This document shows positions 54,621 to 63,636 of a stretch of DNA of 64,000 bases, one piece after another (within the stretch, counting starts at the first letter, position 1; each line of letters begins with the position of its first letter). This DNA comes from an uncultured Gammaproteobacteria bacterium (GTDB taxonomy: Bacteria; Pseudomonadota; Gammaproteobacteria; GCA-002705445; GCA-002716945). The translations under genes were made by a program, and so were the position numbers. The DNA lies in assembly GCA_905479195.1 (NCBI GenBank), contig CAJQLO010000001.1:494694-558693 (forward strand). Reading direction: 5' to 3'. The notes under the pieces are model-generated. The model did no database searches and was not told the origin of the DNA. It was given only the letters and a program-made list of their open reading frames with translations.

Positions 54621-54947
54621 ATGGCAATCTTTCATTGGAAAATTCAGAGAATCAGCGCAATACTACTTGTACCTATTACAATATATGTGATTTTTTATTT
54701 GTTAAAAATTGGAAATCTATCATATATGAATGTTGCAAATGATATTTCATCGTTTCCAGGCATTATACTTATAAGTTTTATGGCACTAGTCTTGTTTATT
54801 CATAGCTCTTTAGGTATAGAGACAATTCTGGAAGATTATATTCATGACGTAAAAACTCAAAGTTTATTAGTAAGCCTATCAAAGTTTATTCATGTTATAT
54901 TATTTCTAATAACACTTATTTCGCTAATTATAATTAAAGGGAATTAA
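54621..54947 (+). CDS. sdhD: Succinate dehydrogenase membrane anchor subunit
   Basis: This 108-residue protein has three hydrophobic helices. The start [15 protein letters not shown] is typical. The heme-side His61 and the Asp72-Tyr73 pair lie in [13 protein letters not shown], where the tyrosine contacts ubiquinone. It sits seven bases after sdhC and one base before sdhA. Confidence 0.92.
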   Translation: MAIFHWKIQRISAILLVPITIYVIFYLLKIGNLSYMNVANDISSFPGIILISFMALVLFIHSSLGIETILEDYIHDVKTQSLLVSLSKFIHVILFLITLISLIIIKGN

Positions 54948-54948
54948 T

Positions 54949-56727
54949 ATGGAAAATAGCAAGATTATAAAACATACGCATGATGCCATAGTAATAGGTG
55001 CCGGTGGATCTGGCCTAAGAGCAACTATGGGAATTTCACAGTCTAAACATAGCGTTGCTTGCATATCAAAAGTCTTCCCAACTAGAAGCCATACTGTAGC
55101 TGCTCAAGGTGGTATAAGTGGCGCGCTTGGAAATATGGGTGAAGATGATTGGCGCTGGCATATGTATGATACCGTTAAAGGATCAGACTGGTTAGGTGAT
55201 CAGGATTCAATAGAATATATGTGTAAGAACGCAGTCGAGTCTATTATTGAACTAGAGCATTTTGGTGTACCTTTTTCTAGAACAGAGGAAGGCAAGATTT
55301 ACCAGAGACCTTTTGGTGGTATGACAACCGAATATGGTAAAGGTATCGCTCAAAGAACATGTGCTGCTGCTGACAGGACAGGACATGCAATTCTTCATAC
55401 TTTATATACACAAGCACTTAAGAATAACGTAGATTTTTATATTGAGTATTTTGTAATTGATTTAGTTTTTGAAGAGGGTAAATGTATTGGTGTTTTAGCA
55501 TGGTGCTTAGATGATGGAACAATACATCTTTTTCAATCTCATATTGTAATTCTTGCTACAGGCGGTCATGGAAGAACATATCAATCTTCAACATCAGCTC
55601 ATACTTGTACCGGAGATGGCAATGGAATGATTTTGAGAGCAGGTTTGCCATTAATGGATATGGAGTTTATTCAGTTCCATCCTACAGGTATTTATGGTGC
55701 TGGGTGTCTAATAACAGAAGGTGCTAGAGGAGAAGGTGGTTACTTAACTAATTCTGAAGGCGAAAGATTTATGCCTAAGTACGCTCCCAATGCTAAAGAT
55801 TTAGCGTCTAGGGATGTAGTTAGTAGAGCTATACAGATGGAAGTCAATGCTGGCAGAGGTGTTGGAGAAGACAAGGATCATGCTTTGCTGCATTTAGAGC
55901 ATCTTGATGCAAGTATAATCCATGAAAAATTACCAGGCATTACTGAGACTGCTAAAATATTTGCAGGTGTTGATGCAACAACGGATCCTATTCCTGTAAT
56001 ACCAACTGTACATTATAATATGGGTGGCACGCCAACTAATCATTATACTGAAGTGATAGCGACTGGCGATGGAAAAACAGTCGAGGGTCTTATGGCTGTT
56101 GGGGAAGGCGCATGTGTATCAGTACATGGTGCTAATAGATTAGGTTCCAATTCTCTATTAGATTTAATAGTTTTTGGAAAATCAGCAGCTGAAACAGCCT
56201 GCAGTTTATTAGATAAGAAAACCAAAAATCATATTGATATTAAATCATCAACCATCAGTGACATCATGGATAATTTTGAGTCAACAAGAAATTCGTCTGG
56301 TGATATTGGTACTGCAGAATTAAGAGATAAGATGCAAAAAACAATGCAGAGATATGCTCCTGTTTATAGAGATGACGAGACTCTTAAAAAAGGAATTGAC
56401 ATAATGCATGGATTATTTAAAGATTTTAAAAATGTATCGGTGAGTGATAAATCTTTAATCTGGAACACAGATTTAGTAGAAACTTTAGAGTTAAATAATC
56501 TTCTTTATCAGGCGTTAGCAACTTTATATTCTGCTGAAAACAGAGAAGAAAGTAGAGGAAGTCATGCAAGAGATGATTATCCAGATAGAGATGATAAAGA
56601 ATGGTTAAAACATACTATGGTTTCGATAGATAATGATGGTGGGAAGAAGTTTGACTATAAACCAGTAAAACTTGATACGCTGACCGATGAAGTTGAAACA
56701 GTAAAATTAAAAGCAAGGACGTATTAG
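54949..56727 (+). CDS. sdhA: Succinate dehydrogenase flavoprotein subunit
   Basis: This 592-residue catalytic subunit oxidises succinate to fumarate. The FAD loop is [11 protein letters not shown] (15-25), and the covalent FAD ligand is His48 in SHTVAAQGG. Active-site blocks are [21 protein letters not shown] (catalytic Arg) and [18 protein letters not shown]. The C-terminal helical domain contains [16 protein letters not shown]. It is the client of both SdhE and the DUF1674 protein of this operon. Confidence 0.97.
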   Translation: MENSKIIKHTHDAIVIGAGGSGLRATMGISQSKHSVACISKVFPTRSHTVAAQGGISGALGNMGEDDWRWHMYDTVKGSDWLGDQDSIEYMCKNAVESIIELEHFGVPFSRTEEGKIYQRPFGGMTTEYGKGIAQRTCAAADRTGHAILHTLYTQALKNNVDFYIEYFVIDLVFEEGKCIGVLAWCLDDGTIHLFQSHIVILATGGHGRTYQSSTSAHTCTGDGNGMILRAGLPLMDMEFIQFHPTGIYGAGCLITEGARGEGGYLTNSEGERFMPKYAPNAKDLASRDVVSRAIQMEVNAGRGVGEDKDHALLHLEHLDASIIHEKLPGITETAKIFAGVDATTDPIPVIPTVHYNMGGTPTNHYTEVIATGDGKTVEGLMAVGEGACVSVHGANRLGSNSLLDLIVFGKSAAETACSLLDKKTKNHIDIKSSTISDIMDNFESTRNSSGDIGTAELRDKMQKTMQRYAPVYRDDETLKKGIDIMHGLFKDFKNVSVSDKSLIWNTDLVETLELNNLLYQALATLYSAENREESRGSHARDDYPDRDDKEWLKHTMVSIDNDGGKKFDYKPVKLDTLTDEVETVKLKARTY

Positions 56728-56730
56728 ATT

Positions 56731-57498
56731 ATGGCTAAATTTACATTACCTATTAATTCTAGAGTAACAGAAGGCAAAACTTTTAAGCCATCTGTGGAAC
56801 CAAAAAACAGACTACGTGTAGATATCTATAGATATAATCCTGACTTAAATTCTAATCCATATCTAGACACATATATACTCGATAAAGATAAATTTGGTCC
56901 GATGGGCCTAGATGTACTACTGTATATAAAAAATAATGTTGACCCAACCCTCGCATTTAGACGGTCTTGCAGAGAAGGTATTTGCGGGTCATGCTCGATG
57001 AACATTAATGGAACAAACACATTGGCTTGTATTTTAAATGTAGCTGAAGAAACGCATCTTAAAATATATCCGCTTCCACATATGCCAGTCGTTAAAGATT
57101 TGGTTCCTGATATGAAAGATTTCTATAAACAATATGAGTCAATTAAGCCTTGGTTAATAAATGATTCAAAACCTGACAGAGAACATCATCAATCCCAGGA
57201 AGATAGAGGAAAGTTAGATGGTTTAATTGAGTGTGTTTTATGCGCATGCTGCTCTACAAGTTGCCCAAGTTATTGGTGGAACTCTGATAAATATTTAGGT
57301 CCAGCTACATTATTGCATGCATATAGATGGATTATAGATAGCAGAGATACTGCTCAAAAAGAAAGACTATCAGAATTAGCTGATAAATTTAAACTTTTTA
57401 GATGTCATACTATTATGAATTGCACGAAGACGTGTCCAAAAAACTTAAATCCTGCTAAAGCAATTTCTCATATTAAACAGATGCTAGCATCACAATAA
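56731..57498 (+). CDS. sdhB: Succinate dehydrogenase iron-sulfur subunit
   Basis: This 255-residue subunit carries electrons from FAD to quinone. The [2Fe-2S] ligands are Cys80, Cys85, Cys88 and Cys100. The [4Fe-4S] ligands are Cys168, Cys171, Cys174 and Cys235, and the [3Fe-4S] ligands are Cys178, Cys225 and Cys231. All are present. The N-terminus is about 15 residues longer than in E. coli (238). It is followed one base later by sdhE. Confidence 0.97.
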   Translation: MAKFTLPINSRVTEGKTFKPSVEPKNRLRVDIYRYNPDLNSNPYLDTYILDKDKFGPMGLDVLLYIKNNVDPTLAFRRSCREGICGSCSMNINGTNTLACILNVAEETHLKIYPLPHMPVVKDLVPDMKDFYKQYESIKPWLINDSKPDREHHQSQEDRGKLDGLIECVLCACCSTSCPSYWWNSDKYLGPATLLHAYRWIIDSRDTAQKERLSELADKFKLFRCHTIMNCTKTCPKNLNPAKAISHIKQMLASQ

Positions 57499-57499
57499 A

Positions 57500-57733
57500 A
57501 TGCGTTTATCTGAAGTAATCTGGAAATGCAGAAAAGGTATCAGAGAAGTTGATATCTTGTTATCACGTTACACTGAAAAGTTTTATCCAGGGCTTTCAGA
57601 AGAAGATAAAAAAAATTACATAGAGTTTATTGATCAAGATACTTATGATATTTTAGATGTTCTTGTTAATGATAAAAAACCTACAAATAAAAAATTCCTA
57701 AAGATAGTTGAAGCCTTAAAATCATTTAACTAG
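57500..57733 (+). CDS. sdhE: FAD assembly factor SdhE
   Basis: This 77-residue protein is a small helical bundle that helps attach FAD covalently to SdhA. It aligns with E. coli SdhE over WKCRKGIREVDILLSRYTEK and the acidic DQDTYDILDVLV segment. The key RGxxE motif reads Lys12-Gly13-Ile-Arg-Glu16, so the leading Arg is Lys, and the late Trp of E. coli is missing. Place directly after sdhB supports the name. Confidence 0.87.
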   Translation: MRLSEVIWKCRKGIREVDILLSRYTEKFYPGLSEEDKKNYIEFIDQDTYDILDVLVNDKKPTNKKFLKIVEALKSFN

Positions 57734-57745
57734 TATCATTATATT

Positions 57746-58489
57746 ATGAAAACCAAAAGAGTACGACTAGGGGTTAACCTAGATCATATTGCATTCATTA
57801 AGAAATCTAGAGATACCTTATATCCAAGTCTTGCGGATGCTGTAAAAGTTACGGAAGATGCTGGTGCTGACTTAATCACTATTCATTTAAGAGAAGATAG
57901 GCGCCATATGCAAGATGCTGATGCATTTGAAGTTCGCGAATGTGCAAAAGTATTAAATTTTGAAATGGCTCATACTCCAGAGATGGTAGACTTTGCCCTT
58001 AAACTTAAACCTGATTTTTGTTGCATAGTACCAGAAAAAAGAGAAGAAAAGACCACGGAAGGCGGACTAAATCTCAAAGACCTCAATGCTCTTGACTTGG
58101 ATTTATTTAGAACTAATATTGGCAGGCTTAGAGAGGCTGGTATTAAAACTTCATTATTTATTGACCCAGACAAAGAGTCAGTTAAGTTATCTAAAGAGTT
58201 AGGCGCTGAGTTAATAGAGTTACATACAGGCGATTACGCAAATAAATTTAATTCGATAGATGAGTTTGACGCTCTTGGTGATCTATCTATGGCTTCCAGC
58301 TATGCTAATGATCTTAACCTGTTAGTGAATGCTGGCCATGGTTTGAATGCTGAAAATTTAGCCCAAATATGTGAAATACCATATATTCAAGAATTAAATA
58401 TTGGTCATTCAATTATCTCTCAAGCTATTTTCACGGGTTTAAATGATGCAATCGAAAAAATCATAAGTATAATAAACAACTGTGATTAA
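57746..58489 (+). CDS. pdxJ: Pyridoxine 5'-phosphate synthase
   Basis: This 247-residue TIM barrel closes the pyridine ring from 1-deoxyxylulose 5-phosphate and 3-amino-2-oxopropyl phosphate. Motifs: LGVNLDHIAFIKKSR, GADLITIHLREDRRHMQD, CIVPEKREEKTTEGGL, and NAGHGLNAEN with the phosphate loop. It overlaps acpS by eight bases, as in the pdxJ-acpS pair of E. coli. It uses DXP, as dxr does. Confidence 0.96.
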   Translation: MKTKRVRLGVNLDHIAFIKKSRDTLYPSLADAVKVTEDAGADLITIHLREDRRHMQDADAFEVRECAKVLNFEMAHTPEMVDFALKLKPDFCCIVPEKREEKTTEGGLNLKDLNALDLDLFRTNIGRLREAGIKTSLFIDPDKESVKLSKELGAELIELHTGDYANKFNSIDEFDALGDLSMASSYANDLNLLVNAGHGLNAENLAQICEIPYIQELNIGHSIISQAIFTGLNDAIEKIISIINNCD

Positions 58490-58859
58490 AGGTATAGGCA
58501 TAGATTTGATTGATAATTCCAGAATTCAGGTTCTGCATGAAAAATATGGTCAAGTTTTTGCAAAAAAAATATTATCCAAAGCTGAAATGATAGAGTTTAA
58601 AAAGTCTAGGTTCCCAGTCAGTTATTTAGCAAAACATTTTACATCGAAAGAAGCTCTCTCTAAAGCGCTTGGAACAGGCTTATATAGAAGAGGAATTTTC
58701 CCATCTAAACTAACTGTAGACCATGATGATATGGGAAAGCCATTTTTTATAAAAAATGGTGGCCTACTTAAGGTATTGAAGTCTATTTCTGCGTCTAATG
58801 TATTTCTATCGATATCAGATACAAATAGCCATTCAACAGCTATGGTTTTGGTTGAATAA
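58482..58859 (+). CDS. acpS: Holo-[acyl-carrier-protein] synthase
   Basis: This 125-residue phosphopantetheinyl transferase activates ACP. The metal site lies in GIGIDLIDNSRI (Asp8) and KHFTSKEALSKALGTG (Glu). The start is GTG, inside the end of pdxJ. The later cysM ATG comes one base after its stop. Confidence 0.94.
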   Translation: MIKGIGIDLIDNSRIQVLHEKYGQVFAKKILSKAEMIEFKKSRFPVSYLAKHFTSKEALSKALGTGLYRRGIFPSKLTVDHDDMGKPFFIKNGGLLKVLKSISASNVFLSISDTNSHSTAMVLVE

Positions 58860-58860
58860 T

Positions 58861-59733
58861 ATGAATTTTATGAATATACAAGAAACAATAGGAAATACTC
58901 CCTTGATACAGGTTCCAGTAGAATCTCAAACTAGTATCGTATTAGCTAAATGTGAGGGTAATAATCCTGGCGGTTCAATAAAAGACAGGGCTGCCCTTAA
59001 GATGATTAATGATGCCGAGGAAAGAGGGCAAATAAGGAAGGGTGATACGCTAATTGAGGCTACTAGTGGTAATACAGGTATTGCTCTATCAATGGTTGCC
59101 TCAATCAAGGGCTATAAGATTATAATTATAATGCCTGAGACTGTTTCATCAGAAAGAATTAAAACAATGAAGGTGTATGGAGCTGAAGTAATACTTGTGT
59201 CAAAAGAAGAAGACATGGAAGGAGCTAGAGATCTTGCTACTAAAATGAGCACATTAGGCGAAGGCCTGGTTCTAGATCAGTTTTCCAACCCCTCTAACTA
59301 TATGGCTCATTTTGAGACTACTGGACCAGAGATTTGGGAACAAACAGAGGGTAAAATCACTCACTTTGTTTCAGCTATGGGGACAACAGGAACAATTACA
59401 GGAGTTTCGATGTTTCTGAAGTCAAAAAATAAAGATATCAGAATAATAGGCGTACAACCAGAAGATGGTTCTAGAATCCCTGGAATCCGAAGGTGGAGCG
59501 AGGGTTATGAACCGGAGATTAGAAAAAATGCAATTATTGACGATATTATTGATATAAATCAGTTAGATGCAGAGAAAACTTCAAAAGAATTAGCAGAAAA
59601 AAATGGAATCTTTTGCGGTGTTTCTGCTGCTGCAAATATTAATATATCTCGAGTTATTGCTAATAGGCAAAGTGGCGCAAAAGTAGTGACTATACTATGT
59701 GATAGAGGAGATAGATATCTCTCGAAGCTCTAG
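58861..59733 (+). CDS. cysM: Cysteine synthase B (O-acetylserine sulfhydrylase, CysM type)
   Basis: This 290-residue PLP enzyme makes cysteine from O-acetylserine and sulfide or thiosulfate. The PLP lysine is Lys41 in NPGGSIKDRAALKMI. The KDRAA wording, and SRIPGIRRW with a following charged segment, fit CysM and not CysK. The phosphate loop TSGNTGIA and the SAMGTTGTITG block are complete. The frame is open from 58798, but ATG 58861, one base after acpS, gives the family start. Confidence 0.92.
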   Translation: MNFMNIQETIGNTPLIQVPVESQTSIVLAKCEGNNPGGSIKDRAALKMINDAEERGQIRKGDTLIEATSGNTGIALSMVASIKGYKIIIIMPETVSSERIKTMKVYGAEVILVSKEEDMEGARDLATKMSTLGEGLVLDQFSNPSNYMAHFETTGPEIWEQTEGKITHFVSAMGTTGTITGVSMFLKSKNKDIRIIGVQPEDGSRIPGIRRWSEGYEPEIRKNAIIDDIIDINQLDAEKTSKELAEKNGIFCGVSAAANINISRVIANRQSGAKVVTILCDRGDRYLSKL

Positions 59734-59741
59734 AAGTTAGA

Positions 59742-61250
59742 TTATTTAGAGATAATTAAGTTTTTACCAGCTCTAAGTGATCTTGAAGATTTAATATTAT
59801 TGGTTTTTAGCAAGTCTTTTTTAGAAATATTAAAACCTGTGGTGATAAGATTAACTGTGTCACCTAAGCCCACGACATACCTTAGTTGAACCTTATCTGT
59901 ATCTGACAAGACCGGAGCTTTCATTTTAATTATAATTTTTTGAGAGATCTTGAGTTTAGTTTTAGTTGTAGCCTTATTCCATGATAATAATGTTTTTAGA
60001 TTAGTATTATAGTGTTTGGCAATTTTATACCAATTGTCATATCTTTTTACAATATGCTTGTATACTATTGTTTTATCATTAATTAAATAATTATTTCCAG
60101 CTATTGTAACGGTGTTTTTATTGTCAGCTAATCCTTCGATAGGAAGCTTAAGCTTATCCCCAATTCTTATCAAACTAGATTTTAAATTATTCAATACCTT
60201 AACTGATTTAATTGAAACGTTGTAAATTCTAGATATCTTGGAAAGAGAATCTCCTTTAATTACTTTATGTATCTTATTCGTATAAATTATCTTTGAGAGC
60301 TTTGCGAATCTTTTAGTAAAAAGTTTTGCGTTTTTATGCGGTAATAATAGTTTATTTTGCATTTCTGGCAAGAAATACCATCCACTGAAGCCCGGATTAA
60401 GCTCATGTACAGTTTTTTCGTCTAGTCCGGAAAGAACAGATATTGTATAGAAATCAATTGGATAAGAAATGTTTACGAATCTTGTTGTGGGTTTATTTCC
60501 AATCTTAGGTAGTCTAAACCCGTATGCACTAGGGTTTGCAATAATATCCCTTAAAGCTATTAATTTAGGAACATATAACTCAGTCTCTCTTGGTAAATCA
60601 AGATCCCAGAATGTTTTCTCACCTATAGTATAATTAGCCTTTCTGATAGATTTATTTACATTTCCGGCTCCTGTGTTATAGGAAGCTATAGCTAAGAGCC
60701 AGTCTCTCTTGAAATGTCTATGCATATCTCTAAGAAAATGTGCTGCTGCTTTTGTTGAGCTTAAAATATCTCTTCTTCCATCATATGACCAATTTTTAGA
60801 TAGCCCATATTCTCTCGCAGTAGGCGGGATAAATTGCCATATACCAGCGGCTTTTGATGGTGAATATGCATATGGTTGATAACCACTTTCAACGATAGGA
60901 AGTAGCGCTAATTCAAGTGGCAAGTTATTTTTTTCTAATTCAGCAATCACATGATGTATAAATGGCCTTGATCTTTCTATTGACCGATATACGAAAGCTT
61001 TATTATTTACAAACCATTGAATTTCTTTGTCAATTCTTGATGAATAGATTGTATCTAGGCAAAAACCACTTCTTAATTTATCCCAAACTTGTGAGTATTG
61101 TCTCGTGCTTAATTTTTGTGTATTGCAGTCAAAACTACCAAAGTTCGCTAGAAGCTGAGGACGTTTATAACTAATAGATTGGTTACAGCTTGTAATAAAA
61201 CACGCACATAATATAATTATGGTAAGATTTTTAGCATTTTTAAAAAACAT
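59742..61250 (-). CDS. mltD: Membrane-bound lytic murein transglycosylase D with three LysM domains
   Basis: At about 502 residues, it starts as a lipoprotein: MFFKNAKNLT, a hydrophobic core, and the lipobox ITSC with Cys22. The SLT domain (about 105-220) carries catalytic Glu121 in PIVESGYQPYAYSPSKAAG and the block IASYNTGAGNV. Three LysM repeats follow at about 328-371, 395-440 and 457-501, and bind glycan. It cleaves peptidoglycan to anhydro-muropeptides, which NagZ can process further. The frame is open to 61283. The ATG at 61250 gives the better signal length. Confidence 0.92.
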   Translation of the reverse strand: MFFKNAKNLTIIILCACFITSCNQSISYKRPQLLANFGSFDCNTQKLSTRQYSQVWDKLRSGFCLDTIYSSRIDKEIQWFVNNKAFVYRSIERSRPFIHHVIAELEKNNLPLELALLPIVESGYQPYAYSPSKAAGIWQFIPPTAREYGLSKNWSYDGRRDILSSTKAAAHFLRDMHRHFKRDWLLAIASYNTGAGNVNKSIRKANYTIGEKTFWDLDLPRETELYVPKLIALRDIIANPSAYGFRLPKIGNKPTTRFVNISYPIDFYTISVLSGLDEKTVHELNPGFSGWYFLPEMQNKLLLPHKNAKLFTKRFAKLSKIIYTNKIHKVIKGDSLSKISRIYNVSIKSVKVLNNLKSSLIRIGDKLKLPIEGLADNKNTVTIAGNNYLINDKTIVYKHIVKRYDNWYKIAKHYNTNLKTLLSWNKATTKTKLKISQKIIIKMKAPVLSDTDKVQLRYVVGLGDTVNLITTGFNISKKDLLKTNNIKSSRSLRAGKNLIISK

Positions 61251-61303
61251 AAGTCTTATTAGTAGACTACCAAATATGTGCATCCATTGCTATCCGATAA
61301 TTT

Positions 61304-62032
61304 ATGAAATTAAACACAAATAATTATAAATATAAAGAATTGACTAAATGGTATAGAAAGCCAGCTAATCATCATTTTAAAAAAAACTTAAATGATCATA
61401 TTCCGAAAATCAAAAAGCATATGACGGGGAACCATGTGCTCTATATAGGGTTATCGGAATTTAAGAAAAAATTTGAATCATCAAAACATCTTAGCTTTAT
61501 CGCAATAGATGAAATTACATCTTCAGATAATATAACTGAGTCTAAAAGATTACCTTTTGAGGATAGTTCGTATGATGTCATTATCATAGTCCATGCATTA
61601 GACTATACGGAAAATCCATATGAGTTAGTACGCGAGATTGATAGAATTGCCACTGATGATGCAAGTGTTTCTTTGATCGGTTTTAATAAATTTAGCTTAT
61701 GGGGCTTGGTAAAACCTCTGATGAACAAGGAAGTGTCGCCATGGTTTTTAAACTTTCACTCTCTCTACAATATCAGGGAATGGTTTAAGGTTTTGGGCTA
61801 TGATTCATCATATAAAGATACTAGTACTTTTATGCCTATCATTTCTAGAAACATATCTAGATATATATCAAAAATAAGTATGCTTCAAAAGATTTTTGCC
61901 TCAAATTTTGGAGGGCTATATTTTTTAGTTTTTGACAAGAAAATGGTACCTTTAAACCCAATTAAATTAAAATTCACTGAAAAATATATGATTTCATCTT
62001 TTCCAAAATCTAGTCTGAATAGAGTAAAATGA
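61304..62032 (+). CDS. SAM-dependent methyltransferase (YafS-like)
   Basis: This 242-residue class I methyltransferase shows a Methyltransf_11-type core: HVLYIGLSEF for the SAM loop, LPFEDSSYDVIIIVHALDY, ENPYELVREIDRI and SVSLIGFNKFSLWGL. The SAM loop lacks the usual GxGxG, having only one Gly. The gene sits between mltD (divergent) and rnhA, the position of yafS in E. coli, and overlaps rnhA in ATGA. The substrate is unknown. Confidence 0.8.
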   Translation: MKLNTNNYKYKELTKWYRKPANHHFKKNLNDHIPKIKKHMTGNHVLYIGLSEFKKKFESSKHLSFIAIDEITSSDNITESKRLPFEDSSYDVIIIVHALDYTENPYELVREIDRIATDDASVSLIGFNKFSLWGLVKPLMNKEVSPWFLNFHSLYNIREWFKVLGYDSSYKDTSTFMPIISRNISRYISKISMLQKIFASNFGGLYFLVFDKKMVPLNPIKLKFTEKYMISSFPKSSLNRVK

Positions 62033-62481
62033 CTGATATTATAATATACACAGATGGAGCTTGTAGCGGAAATCCTGGCGCAGGAGGATGGGGAGTTGTA
62101 GTTATAAATAATACTGATATAGAAAAATTTAATGGATATGAAAAAGATACTACTAATAATAGAATGGAATTGATGGCTGCAATCCAAGGCATAGCCAAGC
62201 AAAAAGCAGGGTCAAGAATTATTTTATATACAGATTCAAAATACGTAAAAGATGGAATCAGCTCATGGGTTATAAATTGGAAAAAGAATAATTGGCTTAC
62301 TAGTGCAAAAAAACCAGTTAAAAATAAAGATTTATGGGAGAGACTAGATGCATTATGCGAGAGTTATCATGTAGTCTGGAAATGGGTTAGAGCCCATCAA
62401 GAAGACTTATCTGATGAAACAATATATAACAACATGGCTGATGAATTAGCCAGGGATGGTATTAGAAAATGGAAAGACTAA
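62029..62481 (+). CDS. rnhA: Ribonuclease HI
   Basis: This 150-residue enzyme degrades RNA in RNA-DNA hybrids. The catalytic acids are Asp9 (YTDGACSGNPG), Glu in NNRMELMAAI, Asp in LYTDSKYVKDGI and Asp in NNMADELARDG, with His in RAHQED. It overlaps dnaQ by 13 bases. The pair rnhA-dnaQ is a known gammaproteobacterial neighbourhood, though divergent in E. coli and co-directional here. Confidence 0.96.
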   Translation: MTDIIIYTDGACSGNPGAGGWGVVVINNTDIEKFNGYEKDTTNNRMELMAAIQGIAKQKAGSRIILYTDSKYVKDGISSWVINWKKNNWLTSAKKPVKNKDLWERLDALCESYHVVWKWVRAHQEDLSDETIYNNMADELARDGIRKWKD

Positions 62482-63128
62482 TAGTTTTGGATACAGAGAC
62501 AACTGGCTTGGATGTCGATGATGGACATAAAGTAATAGAGATTGGTTGCGTAGAAATCATTGATAGAAATGTAACAACTAATTTTTTCCATGAATATATA
62601 AACCCAAAAAGATTGATAGAAGAAAAGGCATTTGAGGTGCATGGAATATCAAATGAGAGACTAGAGGATAAGCCAATATTTTCTGATATTATTGATAAAT
62701 TTATGGACTACATATCTGACTCACCCCTAGTAATTCATAACGCTCCTTTTGATGTTGGTTTTTTGAGAGCTGAGATTGATTTTTCAGGACAGAATCCAGA
62801 TAACATAAATATTGAAAGAGAAATACTCGATACGTTGAAGATTGCGAGGAAAACTTTTCCAGGAAAACGAAACTCTCTTGATGCCTTATGCTCAAGATAT
62901 TCCGTTGATAATACAGATAGAAATTTGCATGGAGCTCTGCTTGATGCAAGATTATTGGCTAAGGTTTATTTAAGGATGACTCAGGGACAAACTAGTATCG
63001 AAGGTTTATCACAATCAGTCAATAAATCTGATCAAGACATAATAGATAATGTGCAAAGTAGAAACCAAAGGATAATTCGCGCAACTAGCAAAGAAACAGA
63101 TAATCACTTAAATTATTTTAAAAAATAA
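62469..63128 (+). CDS. dnaQ: DNA polymerase III epsilon subunit (3'-5' proofreading exonuclease)
   Basis: This 219-residue DEDDh exonuclease has Asp8 and Glu10 in LDTETTGLD, a third Asp in VIHNAPFDVGFL, and the His-Asp pair in HGALLDARLLAKVYL. The C-terminal tail after about 180 binds the DnaE alpha subunit. The stop is one base from the convergent smpB stop. Confidence 0.95.
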   Translation: MERLIVLDTETTGLDVDDGHKVIEIGCVEIIDRNVTTNFFHEYINPKRLIEEKAFEVHGISNERLEDKPIFSDIIDKFMDYISDSPLVIHNAPFDVGFLRAEIDFSGQNPDNINIEREILDTLKIARKTFPGKRNSLDALCSRYSVDNTDRNLHGALLDARLLAKVYLRMTQGQTSIEGLSQSVNKSDQDIIDNVQSRNQRIIRATSKETDNHLNYFKK

Positions 63129-63129
63129 C

Positions 63130-63576
63130 CTATCTATTCTTCAATATTCTATCTTTATTTCTTTCCCATTCTCTGTTTTTAATATCAGCTCTTTTATCAT
63201 GAGCCTGCTTGCCTTTTGCAATTGCTATTTCAAGCTTTATCAAAGATTTTTTTGTATACATTTTTGTTGGAACTAAGGTATATCCATTTTGTTTTATTTC
63301 ATTTGATATACTGATAAGTTCTCTTTTATTAAGTAATAATTTTCTAGAACGACGAGAATTTGCTTTATCACTTTCTGAGGTAGTTGCTAATACTTTTAAA
63401 TGGGCATTGATAAGATAAGCTTCATTATTTTTAATTGTAATATAGCTTTCAGATATCTGGGCATGCCCAGATTTTATGCTTTTTACTTCCCATCCATGTA
63501 GACTCAGGCCTGCTTCAATTTTTTTTATGAGCGAGAATTTAAAAGATGCTTTTTTATTGGTGCACAATATATTCAT
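63130..63576 (-). CDS. smpB: SsrA-binding protein SmpB
   Basis: This 148-residue OB-fold protein carries tmRNA to stalled ribosomes. Motifs: GLSLHGWEVKSIKSGHAQIS, the NAHLKV block, RSRKLLLNKREL and the C-terminal KGKQAHDKRADIKNREW, which becomes a helix in the mRNA channel. It is slightly shorter than E. coli SmpB (160). The tmRNA gene ssrA is often near smpB but is not in this window. Confidence 0.95.
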   Translation of the reverse strand: MNILCTNKKASFKFSLIKKIEAGLSLHGWEVKSIKSGHAQISESYITIKNNEAYLINAHLKVLATTSESDKANSRRSRKLLLNKRELISISNEIKQNGYTLVPTKMYTKKSLIKLEIAIAKGKQAHDKRADIKNREWERNKDRILKNR

Positions 63577-63599
63577 ATATTTATGACGTTATGTATAAT
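63572..63599 (+). promoter_or_regulatory. Candidate promoter of the symporter gene
   Basis: TTCATA (63572-63577), a 16-base spacer and consensus TATAAT (63594-63599) lie in the smpB/symporter divergent gap and partly overlap the smpB start. The leader would be about 31 bases and includes GGAG at 63627-63630. Confidence 0.45.
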
Positions 63600-63636
63600 A
63601 CTTACTATGGTATCATATATTTATACGGAGTAAGAC

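Noticed and set aside
61251-61283. Longer mltD start at 61283
   Set aside because: It would put 32 residues before the lipobox cysteine. The ATG at 61250 gives a normal lipoprotein signal. It remains possible.
61296-61301. GATAAT as -10 for the methyltransferase gene
   Set aside because: It ends two bases before the ATG, so transcription would begin inside the coding region. The true promoter is not visible.
61885-62202. Minus-strand open frames across the methyltransferase/rnhA junction
   Set aside because: They oppose two well-supported genes and show no signal or family features.
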